Shown here piece by piece: positions 46,060 to 54,844 of a stretch of 64,000 nucleotides of DNA (position 1 is the first letter of the stretch; each line of letters starts with the position of its first letter). The position numbers and the translations under genes were made by a program. The notes below the pieces were generated by a model that was given only the letters and a program-made list of their open reading frames with translations, ran no database searches and had not been told where the DNA came from. This DNA is from Casp-actino8 sp046091365 (lineage in GTDB: Bacteria > Actinomycetota > Acidimicrobiia > Acidimicrobiales > Ilumatobacteraceae), in NCBI GenBank assembly GCA_046091365.1, contig JBJTBM010000010.1, positions 17,739 to 81,738 on the forward strand, written 5' to 3'.

Positions 46060-46953
46060 TCACATCGGGGGGCCGCCCCAAGCGGGCACCCCACTCGAAG
46101 CGTCACCGAACAACGCTCCTTTGGCCCCGGCCAGATCGGCGACGGTCCACGGCTTGCCACCAGCTGTGATCGACGAGGCGATCTCGGCCGGACGCATGCG
46201 GTGCACCTGGTCGCCCAGGACGATGAAGGTCTGTGCGCTGATGTCGGAGGCGTGGTCGCTAGCGAGGAACGCGACCATCGGGCTGATGTTGGCGGGGTCG
46301 TACTTGTCGAATCCCGATTCGGGTTTGGCGAACTTCGGGTTCACCTCGGTCATCGGTGTGCGCGCGCGAGGGGCGATGCAGTTCACCGTCACGTTGTAAC
46401 GCCCGAGCTCGCGGGCCAGGATCGTCGTCATGGTGACGATGCCGCCCTTGGCCGATCCGTAGTTGCCCTGGCCCGGTCCACCGAACAAACCACTCTCGCT
46501 CGTGGTGTTGATGATCCGACGCGCGGGTAGCCCTCCCTCGGTTCCCTCCAGTTCCTTGGCTTTGTTGCGCCAGTGCACCGCCGCGAAGTGTGCCGGAGCG
46601 AAGTGTCCCTTGAGGTGCACGCTCACCACGCTGTCGAACTGCCCCTCTTCCATCGAGAAACTCATGGCGTCACGGATGAACCCGGCGTTGTTGACCAGAA
46701 TGTGCAGGTCGCCGAACTCACGAACCGCCGTGGCCACGAGTTGCTCGGCGACGTCCCAATCGGAGACGCTGCCGCGACACGAGACGGCCCGACCACCCGC
46801 GGACACGATCGCCGCGGCCACCTCGTCGGCCGCGGGCGACAGATCGTTGACGACCACTGCCGCTCCCTCGCGCGCGAGCAACTCGGCGTGACAACGACCG
46901 ACGCCCTGACCCGCCCCTGTCACGATCGCGACTTTGCCCGTCAATGCACCCAT
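46060..46953 (-). CDS. SDR family oxidoreductase (17-beta-HSD/hydroxyacyl-like)
   Basis: 297 residues: NAD(P) motif GKVAIVTGAGQGVGRCHAELL, NND equivalent VVVNDLSPAADEV, LVNNAGFIRD, catalytic TSESGLFGGPGQGNYGSAKGG (Ser, Tyr, Lys) and VNCIAPRARTPM. A C-terminal extension (WTVADLAGAKGALFGD) is like that of multifunctional-enzyme-type SDRs. The substrate is unknown. ATG 46953 is chosen; a GTG 21 bases upstream would touch the operator at 46976-46996. It is the leftmost gene of the catabolic island. Confidence 0.85.
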   Translation of the reverse strand: MGALTGKVAIVTGAGQGVGRCHAELLAREGAAVVVNDLSPAADEVAAAIVSAGGRAVSCRGSVSDWDVAEQLVATAVREFGDLHILVNNAGFIRDAMSFSMEEGQFDSVVSVHLKGHFAPAHFAAVHWRNKAKELEGTEGGLPARRIINTTSESGLFGGPGQGNYGSAKGGIVTMTTILARELGRYNVTVNCIAPRARTPMTEVNPKFAKPESGFDKYDPANISPMVAFLASDHASDISAQTFIVLGDQVHRMRPAEIASSITAGGKPWTVADLAGAKGALFGDASSGVPAWGGPPM

Positions 46954-46975
46954 GTCCTGGACCCCGATTTCCACG

Positions 46976-46996
46976 TTTCTGATACGGTGTCAAAAA
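46976..46996. promoter_or_regulatory. 21-bp imperfect inverted repeat, probable TetR-type operator (copy 1)
   Basis: Left arm TTTCTGATAC, right arm GGTGTCAAAAA. It matches the copy at 62071-62091 at the outer seven (TTTCTGA) and inner TCA plus AAA positions. It lies between the two divergent SDR genes and overlaps a TTGACA (46988-46993, minus strand) that could be a -35. A repressor here could control both directions. Confidence 0.6.
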
Positions 46997-47060
46997 CTAG
47001 TCGGCGGCGAACGCGCGGCGAGAAACAGAGCCGATGCGGCGTCCCGGGGAGAGGTGAGCA

Positions 47061-47906
47061 GTGGCAGGCCAGAGTCGTCCCGTCGCTCTCGTGACCGGAG
47101 CGAGTCGCGGCATCGGTCGCGCCGTGGCCGTCGCGCTGGCCGGTGCCGGCTACGACCTCGTGATCACCGGTCGCAGCACCGCGGACTTTCCGGCCGTCAA
47201 TCCCACCACCGGACACACGCTTCCCGGAACCTTGCAAGCCACCGCCGACGACGTCGAAGCCCTCGGCACCCGGGTCCACTGCGTCTACGCCGACATCCTC
47301 GATCTCGACGACGTGGTTCCCTCGTTCGACCGCTGTCTCGCCGCCGCGGGTCGCATCGACGTGCTCGTGAACAACGCGATCTACGTCGGACCCGGCAACG
47401 ACGTCACGTTCATCGAGAGCGACACTGTCGACATCGTTCGGCGGGTGCACGGAAATCTCGTGGCACCGCTGCTCTTCACCCATGCGTTCCTGCGACACGC
47501 CGCGACGACAGGCGGCGAGCGGACCATCGTCGACATCACGAGCGACGCGGGCCAACGCACCCCCGACTCCCCCGCTGGACGCGGCGGTTGGTCGCTCGTC
47601 TACGCCGCGAGCAAGGCCGGATTCCATCGGATCGCCGACATGGTCGCCCTCGAGTGTCCGTCGGTTCGGGCCCTCAACGTGAACCCCGGTCTCGTGGCGA
47701 CGGAGCGCGTCCTCGACTCCGGCGCCGGTCTCGAGTGGATCGCCCGCCACGGTGTGCCACCGTCGGTCATCGGCATCGCGGTCGCCGAGTTGCTGCGTGA
47801 TCGTGCGATCTCGAGCGGAAGTTACGTGCACGCACAGCCCTACTTGCGTGAGCGTCTGGGCAACGAGAAGTATGGGGACCTGGCCACGAGTGGAAGAGGG
47901 AGCTGA
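47061..47906 (+). CDS. SDR family oxidoreductase
   Basis: 281 residues: PVALVTGASRGIGRAVAVALAGAGYDLVITGRS, LVNNAIYVG, Ser in VDITSDAGQ, YAASKAGFHRIADMVALE (YxxxK) and LNVNPGLVATERVL. An insert of about 20 residues after the first helix (ADFPAVNPTTGHTLPG) is atypical. It probably oxidises a hydroxyl on the island's substrate. The GTG follows GGAGAGG with seven-base spacing, so it is leadered. The amidohydrolase gene follows after four bases. Confidence 0.84.
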   Translation: MAGQSRPVALVTGASRGIGRAVAVALAGAGYDLVITGRSTADFPAVNPTTGHTLPGTLQATADDVEALGTRVHCVYADILDLDDVVPSFDRCLAAAGRIDVLVNNAIYVGPGNDVTFIESDTVDIVRRVHGNLVAPLLFTHAFLRHAATTGGERTIVDITSDAGQRTPDSPAGRGGWSLVYAASKAGFHRIADMVALECPSVRALNVNPGLVATERVLDSGAGLEWIARHGVPPSVIGIAVAELLRDRAISSGSYVHAQPYLRERLGNEKYGDLATSGRGS

Positions 47907-47910
47907 ATCG

Positions 47911-49131
47911 ATGTCGATCGACACCTACCGGATCGGTCCGACCAATTCGGAGTTCCTGTTGCCCGACCCCGAGATGTCCCCCGTTCACTACACGTTGATC
48001 TCGGTCGACGATCACCTCGTCGAACCTCCGCACATGTTCGACGGGCGACTCCCGGCAGCCCTGCAGGACGAGGCACCCCGTCTGATCGTGAACGACAAGG
48101 GCCATCAGGTCTGGTCGTTCGACGGGCAGATCTTCAGTCAGGTCGGCATGAACGCCGTCGCCGGTCGACGCCCCGAGTTGCGCTCGCTCGAACCCGCCCG
48201 CTTCGAGGACATGCGCCCCGGGTGCTGGGACATCCACGAACGCATCAAGGACATGGACCTCATCGGTTGCTGGGCCTCGCTCAACTTCCCTTCGCAGGTC
48301 ACCGGATTCGCCGGTCGCGTGTTCAGCGCGTGCAGCAAACCCGAGGTCGGCTTGGCGACCATGCGGGCCTGGAACGACTGGCTCTACGAGGAATGGTGGC
48401 AGCCGTACCCCGAACGCATCATCCCCTGCGGCATCACCTGGTTGGCCCCGGGGCCCGACGGTACGGCGCGACTCGGAGCCGACGAGATCCGCCGCAACGC
48501 CGATCGCGGCTTCACGTCGGTGACCCTGCCCGAGCGTCCGCACCAGATCGGTTGTCCGAGCCTGTTCAGCGGCTGGTGGGACCCGATCATCGAAGCCTGC
48601 ATCGAGACCGACACGGTGATTTCGCTCCACGTCGGTTCGTCCGGCATGTACGCGATGCCGAGCGATGCCCCCGCCTTGCAGTTGGGGGCGACCCTGTTCG
48701 GCCAACTCTCCCTCACCGCGTGCGCCGAGTGGCTGTGGAGTGGTTATCCCTACAAGTACCCGGAACTCAAGATCGCCATGAGCGAAGGCGGCATCGGATG
48801 GGTACCGATGCTTCTCGACCGACTCGAGAACGTCGTCGATCGTAGCGGGTACGGCGGCGGCTGGGACCTGCGTCCCGCCGAGGTGCTGCGCCGCAATTTC
48901 TGGTTCTGCACGATCGACGATCCTTCCACCATCGATCTGCACGACGTCATCGGTGACGACCACATCATGGTCGAGGTCGACTACCCGCACGGCGACAGCA
49001 CGTGGCCCCACACCCAGTCGGTGTTGCGCGATGCCTGGGGTCATTTGTCGCCCGCCCTGTTGCGCAAGCTCTGCTGTGAAAACGCGGCTCACCTCTACCG
49101 GCACCCGTTGCCAGCCCGCATCGTGCCGTGA
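47911..49131 (+). CDS. Amidohydrolase family (metal-dependent TIM-barrel) protein
   Basis: 406 residues of the amidohydrolase_2 family (ACMSD-like): TLISVDDHLVEPPHMFDGRLP at the N-terminus, where DDH replaces the usual DxH or DxD start, HVGSSGMYAMPSD, KIAMSEGGIGWVPMLLDRLE and a final metal loop in MVEVDYPHGDSTWPHT. Members act as decarboxylases or C-C/C-N hydrolases in catabolic clusters. The substrate is unknown. The ATG has GGAAGAGGGAG upstream; the stop overlaps the CoA ligase GTG. Confidence 0.82.
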   Translation: MSIDTYRIGPTNSEFLLPDPEMSPVHYTLISVDDHLVEPPHMFDGRLPAALQDEAPRLIVNDKGHQVWSFDGQIFSQVGMNAVAGRRPELRSLEPARFEDMRPGCWDIHERIKDMDLIGCWASLNFPSQVTGFAGRVFSACSKPEVGLATMRAWNDWLYEEWWQPYPERIIPCGITWLAPGPDGTARLGADEIRRNADRGFTSVTLPERPHQIGCPSLFSGWWDPIIEACIETDTVISLHVGSSGMYAMPSDAPALQLGATLFGQLSLTACAEWLWSGYPYKYPELKIAMSEGGIGWVPMLLDRLENVVDRSGYGGGWDLRPAEVLRRNFWFCTIDDPSTIDLHDVIGDDHIMVEVDYPHGDSTWPHTQSVLRDAWGHLSPALLRKLCCENAAHLYRHPLPARIVP

Positions 49132-50783
49132 GTACCGTCGCCGACCTGTTGTTGGCGCGTCTCGGCGACGAGCATCCCGGCTACGTCTTCGAGGATCGAA
49201 CCATCTCGTGGGACGAGGTGGTTCGCGAGTCGGTGCGTCGCGCCGCGTTCCTGCGGGCCCGACTCGACCCGTCGCGAAAGCCCCACATCGGCGTGCTCCT
49301 CGAGAACACTCCCGAGTACCTCCACTGGATCGGTGCGGCCGCACTGACGGGCGCGTGCATCGTGGGCATCAACCCCACACGGCGGGGATCGGAGTTGGCG
49401 CGCGACGTACACCACACCGATTGTCAGATGATCGTCACCGACACCGACGGTCAGGCGACCTTCTCCGGTCTCGATTGCGGGGTGCCTCCGGATGCATACG
49501 TCGACGTCGAAACCTTGCGTCCAGGGCTCCCCGCCTTCGACCCCGACCTTCTGACCGGCAGTTCTCCCGATGGATCGTCACCACTCTTCTTGCTTTTCAC
49601 CTCGGGGTCGACGAGCGCACCAAAGGCCGTCGTGTGCTCCAACGAACGCATGGCTTTCACCGCGGTTCGCGCCGGCCAGATCTACGGCGTCGATCGCGAC
49701 GAGGTGTGTTACAGCCCCATGCCCTTGTTCCACGGCAACGCGCTCATGGCGTGCTGGGGACCGGCACTCGCCGTCGGAGCGACCCTCGTTTTACGGCGCA
49801 GGTTCTCCGCGAGCGGTTTTCTCGAGGACGTGCGCAAGTACGGCTGTACCTACTTCACGTACGTCGGGCGCACCATCGCCTACATCCTCGGACAACCGCC
49901 GTCGCCCCACGACCGCGACAACCGACTGCGACTCGGTTTCGGTACGGAAGCCAGCGCTCTCGATCGCGAACGGTTCCTCGCCCGGTTCGGGTGCGAACTG
50001 GTCGAGGGGTACGGTTCGAGCGAGAGCGTGGTCGCGATCATCCGCACCCCGGACACTCCCCCCAACGCTCTCGGACGAGAACGCGCCGACATGGCCGGCA
50101 AGGTGACGATCATCGACCCGTCGACCGACGCCGAGTGTCCGCGCGTGGTCTTCGACGAGCACGGTGGCATCACCAACCCCGAGTGCATCGGCGAGATCGT
50201 GAACACCTCCGGGGGAAGCACGTTCGAGGGGTACTACAACAATCCCGAGGCTTCGAGCGAACGCGTGCGCAACGGTTGGTACTGGACCGGCGATCTCGGC
50301 TACCGCGACGAGGCCGGCTTCTTCTACTTCGCCGGACGCAACGCCGACTGGTTGCGTGTCGACAGCGAGAACTTCGCCAGTGCGCCGGTCGAGAACATCC
50401 TCAGCCGATTCCCCGGGGTCATTATGGCTGCGGTGTATCCCGTACCCGATCCCGTGACCGGCGACATGGTGATGGCCGCCGTCGAGATGAACACATCGAC
50501 GCCGTTCGACGCCGTGGCCTTCGACGAGTTCCTGGCCGATCAGCGCGATCTCGGCACCAAATGGAGTCCCCGACTGGTGCGGGTAACCTTGGCCATGCCG
50601 CTGACGGCGAACAACAAGGTGCACAAACCGCCACTGCGCGCCGAGAAGTGGCGCACCAACGAGACGATCTACTGGCGTCCGCAGCGCAACGACGCACTCC
50701 GACCGATGAGCGACGATGACAAACGGATGCTCGAGGGCTGGTTCGCCGACAACCGGCGCGCCCACGTTCTCAGCGGACCCTGA
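49128..50783 (+). CDS. Acyl-CoA synthetase (AMP-binding, FadD17-like)
   Basis: 551 residues. P-loop LFTSGSTSAPKAVVCSNER, VEGYGSSESVVAI, the hinge/adenylation motif YWTGDLGYRDEAGFFYFAGRNADWLRV and the C-terminal Lys in NNKVHKPPLR. The divergent P-loop, ending PKAV instead of PKG, is typical of the FadD17/steroid-side-chain branch. It activates a carboxylic acid to its CoA thioester. Paralogue of 53150-54844. GTG start overlaps the amidohydrolase stop. Confidence 0.88.
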   Translation: MSTVADLLLARLGDEHPGYVFEDRTISWDEVVRESVRRAAFLRARLDPSRKPHIGVLLENTPEYLHWIGAAALTGACIVGINPTRRGSELARDVHHTDCQMIVTDTDGQATFSGLDCGVPPDAYVDVETLRPGLPAFDPDLLTGSSPDGSSPLFLLFTSGSTSAPKAVVCSNERMAFTAVRAGQIYGVDRDEVCYSPMPLFHGNALMACWGPALAVGATLVLRRRFSASGFLEDVRKYGCTYFTYVGRTIAYILGQPPSPHDRDNRLRLGFGTEASALDRERFLARFGCELVEGYGSSESVVAIIRTPDTPPNALGRERADMAGKVTIIDPSTDAECPRVVFDEHGGITNPECIGEIVNTSGGSTFEGYYNNPEASSERVRNGWYWTGDLGYRDEAGFFYFAGRNADWLRVDSENFASAPVENILSRFPGVIMAAVYPVPDPVTGDMVMAAVEMNTSTPFDAVAFDEFLADQRDLGTKWSPRLVRVTLAMPLTANNKVHKPPLRAEKWRTNETIYWRPQRNDALRPMSDDDKRMLEGWFADNRRAHVLSGP

Positions 50784-50789
50784 GTGATC

Positions 50790-51314
50790 TCAAACGTTGC
50801 GCTCGGTCCACATGCGCCAGGACTCGATGCACTCGGGCAACTCGCCCTTTCCGGTCTGACTGAGGGGCCAGTTGGCGTCGGGCAGGTCGACCGGAGGATT
50901 CGCCATGTCGTGGCCGTACCACAGCAGGTGGCGTCGACGCGCGAACAGCCACTGTCCGTCGACGCGGCGGTAAGTGTCGTGATACTGGATCTGGTGGATG
51001 ATCCAGCGACCGTCGCGATCCTCGATTTCGCCCCGGCACGACAGGACGCCCGTCGCGTTGTCGGCATCGGCCACGTCGATGACGTGGTTGCCCACCATCA
51101 GGATCACCCGACCGAGCGATCTCATCTGGTCGTCGAAACTCGCGCGTAGAGCCTCGGTCCCCGAAGTTTCCCGAGTGACCTTGATGTCGGGCAGGAACAA
51201 CCGAGCCAAGGCGTCGGTGTCGCGCGCGCCGTAGGACACGGCGTAACGACTGGCCAACTGACGGATTTCCTCGCAGGCCGAGAGCCACGCGACCGGGTCG
51301 GTGTCGCGCAGCAC
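50790..51314 (-). CDS. SnoaL/NTF2-like family protein
   Basis: 174 residues with an NTF2-like fold: ACEEIRQLASRYAVSYGARDTDALARLFLPDIKV, then GNHVIDVADADNATGVLSCRGE and IHQIQYHDTYRRVDGQWLFARRRHLLWYG. The family includes ketosteroid isomerases, dehydratases (BaiE) and polyketide cyclases; catalytic residues cannot be assigned safely. GTG 51314 starts one base after the SDR stop with GGGAGG upstream, so it is co-translated with that gene. Confidence 0.82.
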   Translation of the reverse strand: MLRDTDPVAWLSACEEIRQLASRYAVSYGARDTDALARLFLPDIKVTRETSGTEALRASFDDQMRSLGRVILMVGNHVIDVADADNATGVLSCRGEIEDRDGRWIIHQIQYHDTYRRVDGQWLFARRRHLLWYGHDMANPPVDLPDANWPLSQTGKGELPECIESWRMWTERNV

Positions 51315-51315
51315 G

Positions 51316-52101
51316 TCAGCGTCCTCCCGGTAACGGATGCGGGTGGGCGTGGGGTTGCAACAGCGCGTCGGTGCCCCCGTCGACGAAGAGCACCTGACCC
51401 ACGACGTACGACGCGTCGGCCGAGAGCAAGAACGAGATCGCCGACGCGATTTCCTCGGGTCGACCCCATCGTCCGCGCGGAATGGGGATCATCTCGAGGG
51501 AGTCCTTGACCCCGGGCATGTCGAGCAAGGGTCGGGTCATCCCGGTGTCGATCACACCGGGAGCGACGGCGTTCACCCGAACCCCGGAGGCCATCCAATT
51601 CGCGGCGTTGGCGCGCACCCAGAACGCGATCGCCAACTTGCCCGCTGGGTACGCGAGAAAAGCGTTGGGCGCGCTGTGGCGGGCGACGACGGACTCCTCG
51701 TCGCCGTCGAGGTACGCCAGGGCCTCGGCCACCGGGAGTCCGGGCGTCATGGTGGTGCTGTTCGACGAGATCATCACGACGGCAGGTTCGTGTCCGCGCT
51801 CGAGACACGCGCGCAAACCGTTCACGACTTCCAGCGTCCCGAAGTAGTTCACCCGCACGACCAATTCATTCGGAGCCGGGGTGCTGACACCGGCGCAGGG
51901 CACGAGGCCGTCGAGTGACCCGGCGCAGGCCGCGGTCACCTCGGCCACGATGCGCGCGCGATCGGCCTTTTTCGACAAGTCGCCCTCGACGTCGGCGTCA
52001 CGCAGGTCGACGCCGATCACGCGGTGACCGAGCGAGTGGAGCCGTTGCTTGGTGGCCGCTCCGATGCCCGATGCCGATCCCGTCACGCAGTACACGCTCA
52101 T
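51316..52101 (-). CDS. SDR family, 3-alpha-hydroxysteroid dehydrogenase/carbonyl reductase-like
   Basis: 261 residues. MSVYCVTGSASGIGAATKQRL, VIGVDLRDADVEGDLS, LDGLVPCAGV, VRVNYFGTLEVVNGL, VVMISSNS, a long insert, then YPAGKLAI and VNAVAPGVIDTGM. The layout, including the DLRDAxVxxDLS and NYFG motifs and the insert before the catalytic Tyr, follows Comamonas-type HsdA. It probably reduces or oxidises a cyclic ketone/alcohol. The ATG has GAGGAG upstream; a palindrome lies in the promoter region. Confidence 0.85.
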   Translation of the reverse strand: MSVYCVTGSASGIGAATKQRLHSLGHRVIGVDLRDADVEGDLSKKADRARIVAEVTAACAGSLDGLVPCAGVSTPAPNELVVRVNYFGTLEVVNGLRACLERGHEPAVVMISSNSTTMTPGLPVAEALAYLDGDEESVVARHSAPNAFLAYPAGKLAIAFWVRANAANWMASGVRVNAVAPGVIDTGMTRPLLDMPGVKDSLEMIPIPRGRWGRPEEIASAISFLLSADASYVVGQVLFVDGGTDALLQPHAHPHPLPGGR

Positions 52102-52112
52102 CGTACACTCCT

Positions 52113-52130
52113 CTTTCGCGCTCTCGAAAG
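52113..52130. promoter_or_regulatory. Inverted repeat in the divergent SDR / quinone oxidoreductase promoter
   Basis: CTTTCG and CGAAAG arms separated by CGCTCT. It lies 12 nt upstream of the HsdA-like ATG and 16 nt upstream of the TACCGT box of the gene on the other strand, so a bound protein could affect both. It differs in sequence from the 21-bp operator. Confidence 0.4.
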
Positions 52131-52145
52131 TGTGCCAGATCGGGC

Positions 52146-52151
52146 TACCGT
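52146..52151 (+). promoter_or_regulatory. -10 box of the quinone oxidoreductase gene (leaderless)
   Basis: TACCGT, then TTCGAA, then ATG 52158. Confidence 0.5.
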
Positions 52152-52157
52152 TTCGAA

Positions 52158-53132
52158 ATGCGCTCGATCGTCTGTTACGAATTCGCCCCGCTCGACAAGT
52201 TGGTGCTCGAAGATCGTCCGGACCCCGATCTATTCCCCGGCTGCGTGCGCCTCGAGGTGTCGGCGTGCGGCGTGAACTACGTCGACGCACTTTTCGTGCA
52301 AGGCAAATATCAGATCAAGCCCCCGGTGCCGTTCGTGCCCGGGATGGAGGTCGTCGGACGCGTCGTCGAGAAAGCGCCCGACGTCACCGGCATCGAACTC
52401 GGTACCCGGGTGTTCGCCAACGTGGGATTGGGCGGCTTCAGTTCGCAGGCGATGGTCGCCGCCAAGCGCGTGATGCCCCTCCCCGACGCGTTGTCGGACG
52501 GACAAGCCGCCACGTTCATGCAGAGTTACCTCACCGCGTGGTTCGCCCTGGTCGAGCGCGCGCGCGTCGAGGCCGGGCGTAGCCTGCTCGTGCTCGGTGC
52601 CGGTAGCGGCGTCGGCTTGGCCGCCGTCGACGTCGGCAAAGCTCTCGGACTGAACGTGATCGCCGCGGCCTCGACCGACGAGAAGCGCCGACTCGCCACG
52701 GAGCGCGGAGCGCGAACGACGATCGACTCGCTGTCGCCAGCCGACGCGGTCAAAGATCTCGCCAAGGCCGCTGGTGGCGGCGCGGTGGACTACGTGTACG
52801 ACCCGGTGGGGGGCGAGCTCGGCGAGACGTGCTTGCGCGCGCTCGGCGACGACGGCCAGTACCTCGTCATCGGATTCGTGGGCGGCATTCCGCGTCTGCC
52901 CGCGAACCAGGTGTTGCTACGCAACCGTCGCGTTACCGGAGTCGACTGGGGCGGATGGGCCGGCAAGAACCCGGGGTTGAACGACCGCATGCTCGCCGAG
53001 GTGATGCGGCTGATCGTTGAGGGGCGCCTGCGACCGGTCGAACCGGTGACCTACCCCCTCGATCGGGCCGCCGACGCCTTGCGCGACCTCGAGGACCGCC
53101 GGGTGGCGGGCAAGGTCGCGCTCGTTCCCTGA
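52158..53132 (+). CDS. NADPH:quinone oxidoreductase / zinc-free MDR family protein
   Basis: 324 residues of the medium-chain reductase family: LEVSACGVNYVDALFVQGKYQ, VPFVPGMEVVGRVVE, then the nucleotide loop LLVLGAGSGVGLAAVDVGKALG and VDYVYDPVGGELGETCLRALG. Zinc ligands are absent, as in QOR-type enoyl or quinone reductases. Such enzymes often reduce double bonds in acyl-CoA or aldehyde substrates. The start is fixed by the TACCGT box 6 nt upstream. It converges with the second CoA ligase gene. Confidence 0.87.
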   Translation: MRSIVCYEFAPLDKLVLEDRPDPDLFPGCVRLEVSACGVNYVDALFVQGKYQIKPPVPFVPGMEVVGRVVEKAPDVTGIELGTRVFANVGLGGFSSQAMVAAKRVMPLPDALSDGQAATFMQSYLTAWFALVERARVEAGRSLLVLGAGSGVGLAAVDVGKALGLNVIAAASTDEKRRLATERGARTTIDSLSPADAVKDLAKAAGGGAVDYVYDPVGGELGETCLRALGDDGQYLVIGFVGGIPRLPANQVLLRNRRVTGVDWGGWAGKNPGLNDRMLAEVMRLIVEGRLRPVEPVTYPLDRAADALRDLEDRRVAGKVALVP

Positions 53133-53149
53133 ATCGCCGGAGGCGACGA

Positions 53150-54844
53150 TCAAGAGATGACGTTCGAGCGGTTGTTCGCCGCGAAGCGCGCGCGCAAGGC
53201 CGCCGCGGCCGCCGCATCGAACGCCACGAAGTCCGGGGCCTTGCCCTCGCGCCACCAGATGCGCGATGTCGGGTCGGACTCGACCGCGTGCCACCGCCGC
53301 AGCACCAACTCTCGTTTGATCACCTTGTTGGAGGGGGTCATCGGGAAGTCGTCGACGACCATCACGAAAGTGGGCATCCACTTCGGTCCGAGATCGCTCT
53401 GGGCGCGTAGGAAGTCACCGAATTCGACGGGGTCGAGATCGGTGCCCGGCTGCAATTGCACCGTGGCCATGACGCGGTCGCCCATGTCGGCGTCGGGCAC
53501 CCCGTAGACCGCGGCGAGGATCACCGCCGGATGGCGCATGATGATCCGCTCGATCGGAGCCCCGGCGAAGTTCTCGCCGTCGACGCGCATCCAGTCGGCG
53601 CTGCGCCCGGCGAAATAGAAGAAACCGTTCTCGTCACGGTAGGCGAGATCGCCGGTCCAGTAAGCGCCACCGCGCAAGCGTTCGCGATTGGCCTCGTCGT
53701 TGTTCCAGTAACCCTCGAAGGTACCGCCACCGGAGTTGACGATCTCGCCGGTGGCTTCCTCGGCGTTCAGGAGACGACCTTCGGCGTCGAAGATCGCCCG
53801 CGGACACTCGTCGCCGGTGGCCGGGTCGCGCACCGTGATGGTGGGTTGGGCGGCCACCCCGAGCGAGCCGGCGGGCATGTCGGGGATACGCACGATCGAC
53901 GCTCCGGTCTCGGTCTGGCCGTATCCATCGGTGAGCACGCACCCGAAGCGTTCGGCGAAACGCGCCAGATCGATCTCGGATCCCTCGTTGCCGAAGCCAC
54001 GCCGCAGGGGGTTGTCGCGATCGTCGGGGCGCTCGGGTGTGGCCAGGATGTAGGTGAGGGGCTTGCCGACGTAGTTGAAGTACGTGGCCCCGAAACGCCG
54101 CACGTCGGGCAGGAACTCACTCGCGGAGAACTTGCGTCGTAACGCAATCGTCGCACCGGCGACGATGCTCGGTGCCCACGCGGTGAAGAGGGCGTTGGAG
54201 TGGAAGAGGGGCATGCAGATGTAGGTGACGTCGGCGGCGTCGAGCGACAGGATCATGAGCATCGATCCCGACACGAAGTTCAGTCGCTGATGACTGGTGA
54301 TCACGGCCTTCGGGGCGCCACTGGTTCCCGAGGTGAAGAGCAGCAACAAGGTGGCGGCCGGCTCGACCGGACACTCGGAGGCCGTCGGGAGACGAGCCCC
54401 CTGGTGCACCCGCATGACGTCGCGATACTCGGACGAGTCGGTGTCGAGCACGTATCCATTGGCGTCGCTGAGGTCGAGTCCGTCGAGGAGACCGATCTGA
54501 TTCGACTCGCTCACGACGATCTGGCACGCGGTGTGCACGACATCGCGGGCCAACTCGGCACCACGGCGGGTCGGATTGATGCCGACGACCACCGATCCCG
54601 TGACCGCCGCCACCCCCAACCACATCGTGAACTCGGGGGTGTTGTCGAGCAACACACCGATGTGGGGAGGTGTGCCGGAAGGTCGTCCGGCCATGTGCGC
54701 CCGCCACCAGGCCGCGCGCTCGGCCACTCCGGCGCACCATTCCCGGTACGTGATGCGTCGATCCTCGAACAGCACGGCGACGCGGTCGTCGTCGGCACGG
54801 GCCCGCACGTGATCGGCGAAGGTGAGGATCGGCTCAGAGCCCAC
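53150..54844 (-). CDS. Acyl-CoA synthetase (AMP-binding, FadD17-like), second copy
   Basis: 564 residues with LLLLFTSGTSGAPKAVITSHQR, LTDGYGQTETGASIV, YWTGDLAYRDENGFFYFAGRSADWMRVDGENF and the C-terminal catalytic Lys in PSNKVIKREL. It shares GINPTRRGAELARDV and a similar layout with the copy at 49128, so the two are paralogues. It forms CoA thioesters of an unknown acid. GTG 54844 overlaps the flavoprotein stop by 11 bases, which places it at the 3' end of the transporter-reductase operon. Confidence 0.88.
   Translation of the reverse strand: MGSEPILTFADHVRARADDDRVAVLFEDRRITYREWCAGVAERAAWWRAHMAGRPSGTPPHIGVLLDNTPEFTMWLGVAAVTGSVVVGINPTRRGAELARDVVHTACQIVVSESNQIGLLDGLDLSDANGYVLDTDSSEYRDVMRVHQGARLPTASECPVEPAATLLLLFTSGTSGAPKAVITSHQRLNFVSGSMLMILSLDAADVTYICMPLFHSNALFTAWAPSIVAGATIALRRKFSASEFLPDVRRFGATYFNYVGKPLTYILATPERPDDRDNPLRRGFGNEGSEIDLARFAERFGCVLTDGYGQTETGASIVRIPDMPAGSLGVAAQPTITVRDPATGDECPRAIFDAEGRLLNAEEATGEIVNSGGGTFEGYWNNDEANRERLRGGAYWTGDLAYRDENGFFYFAGRSADWMRVDGENFAGAPIERIIMRHPAVILAAVYGVPDADMGDRVMATVQLQPGTDLDPVEFGDFLRAQSDLGPKWMPTFVMVVDDFPMTPSNKVIKRELVLRRWHAVESDPTSRIWWREGKAPDFVAFDAAAAAALRARFAANNRSNVIS

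Noticed and set aside
46972..46974. GTG start for the SDR at 46060
   Set aside because: It directly abuts the operator with no ribosome site or suitable -10. ATG 46953 begins the conserved fold, so it was preferred, although GTG cannot be excluded.
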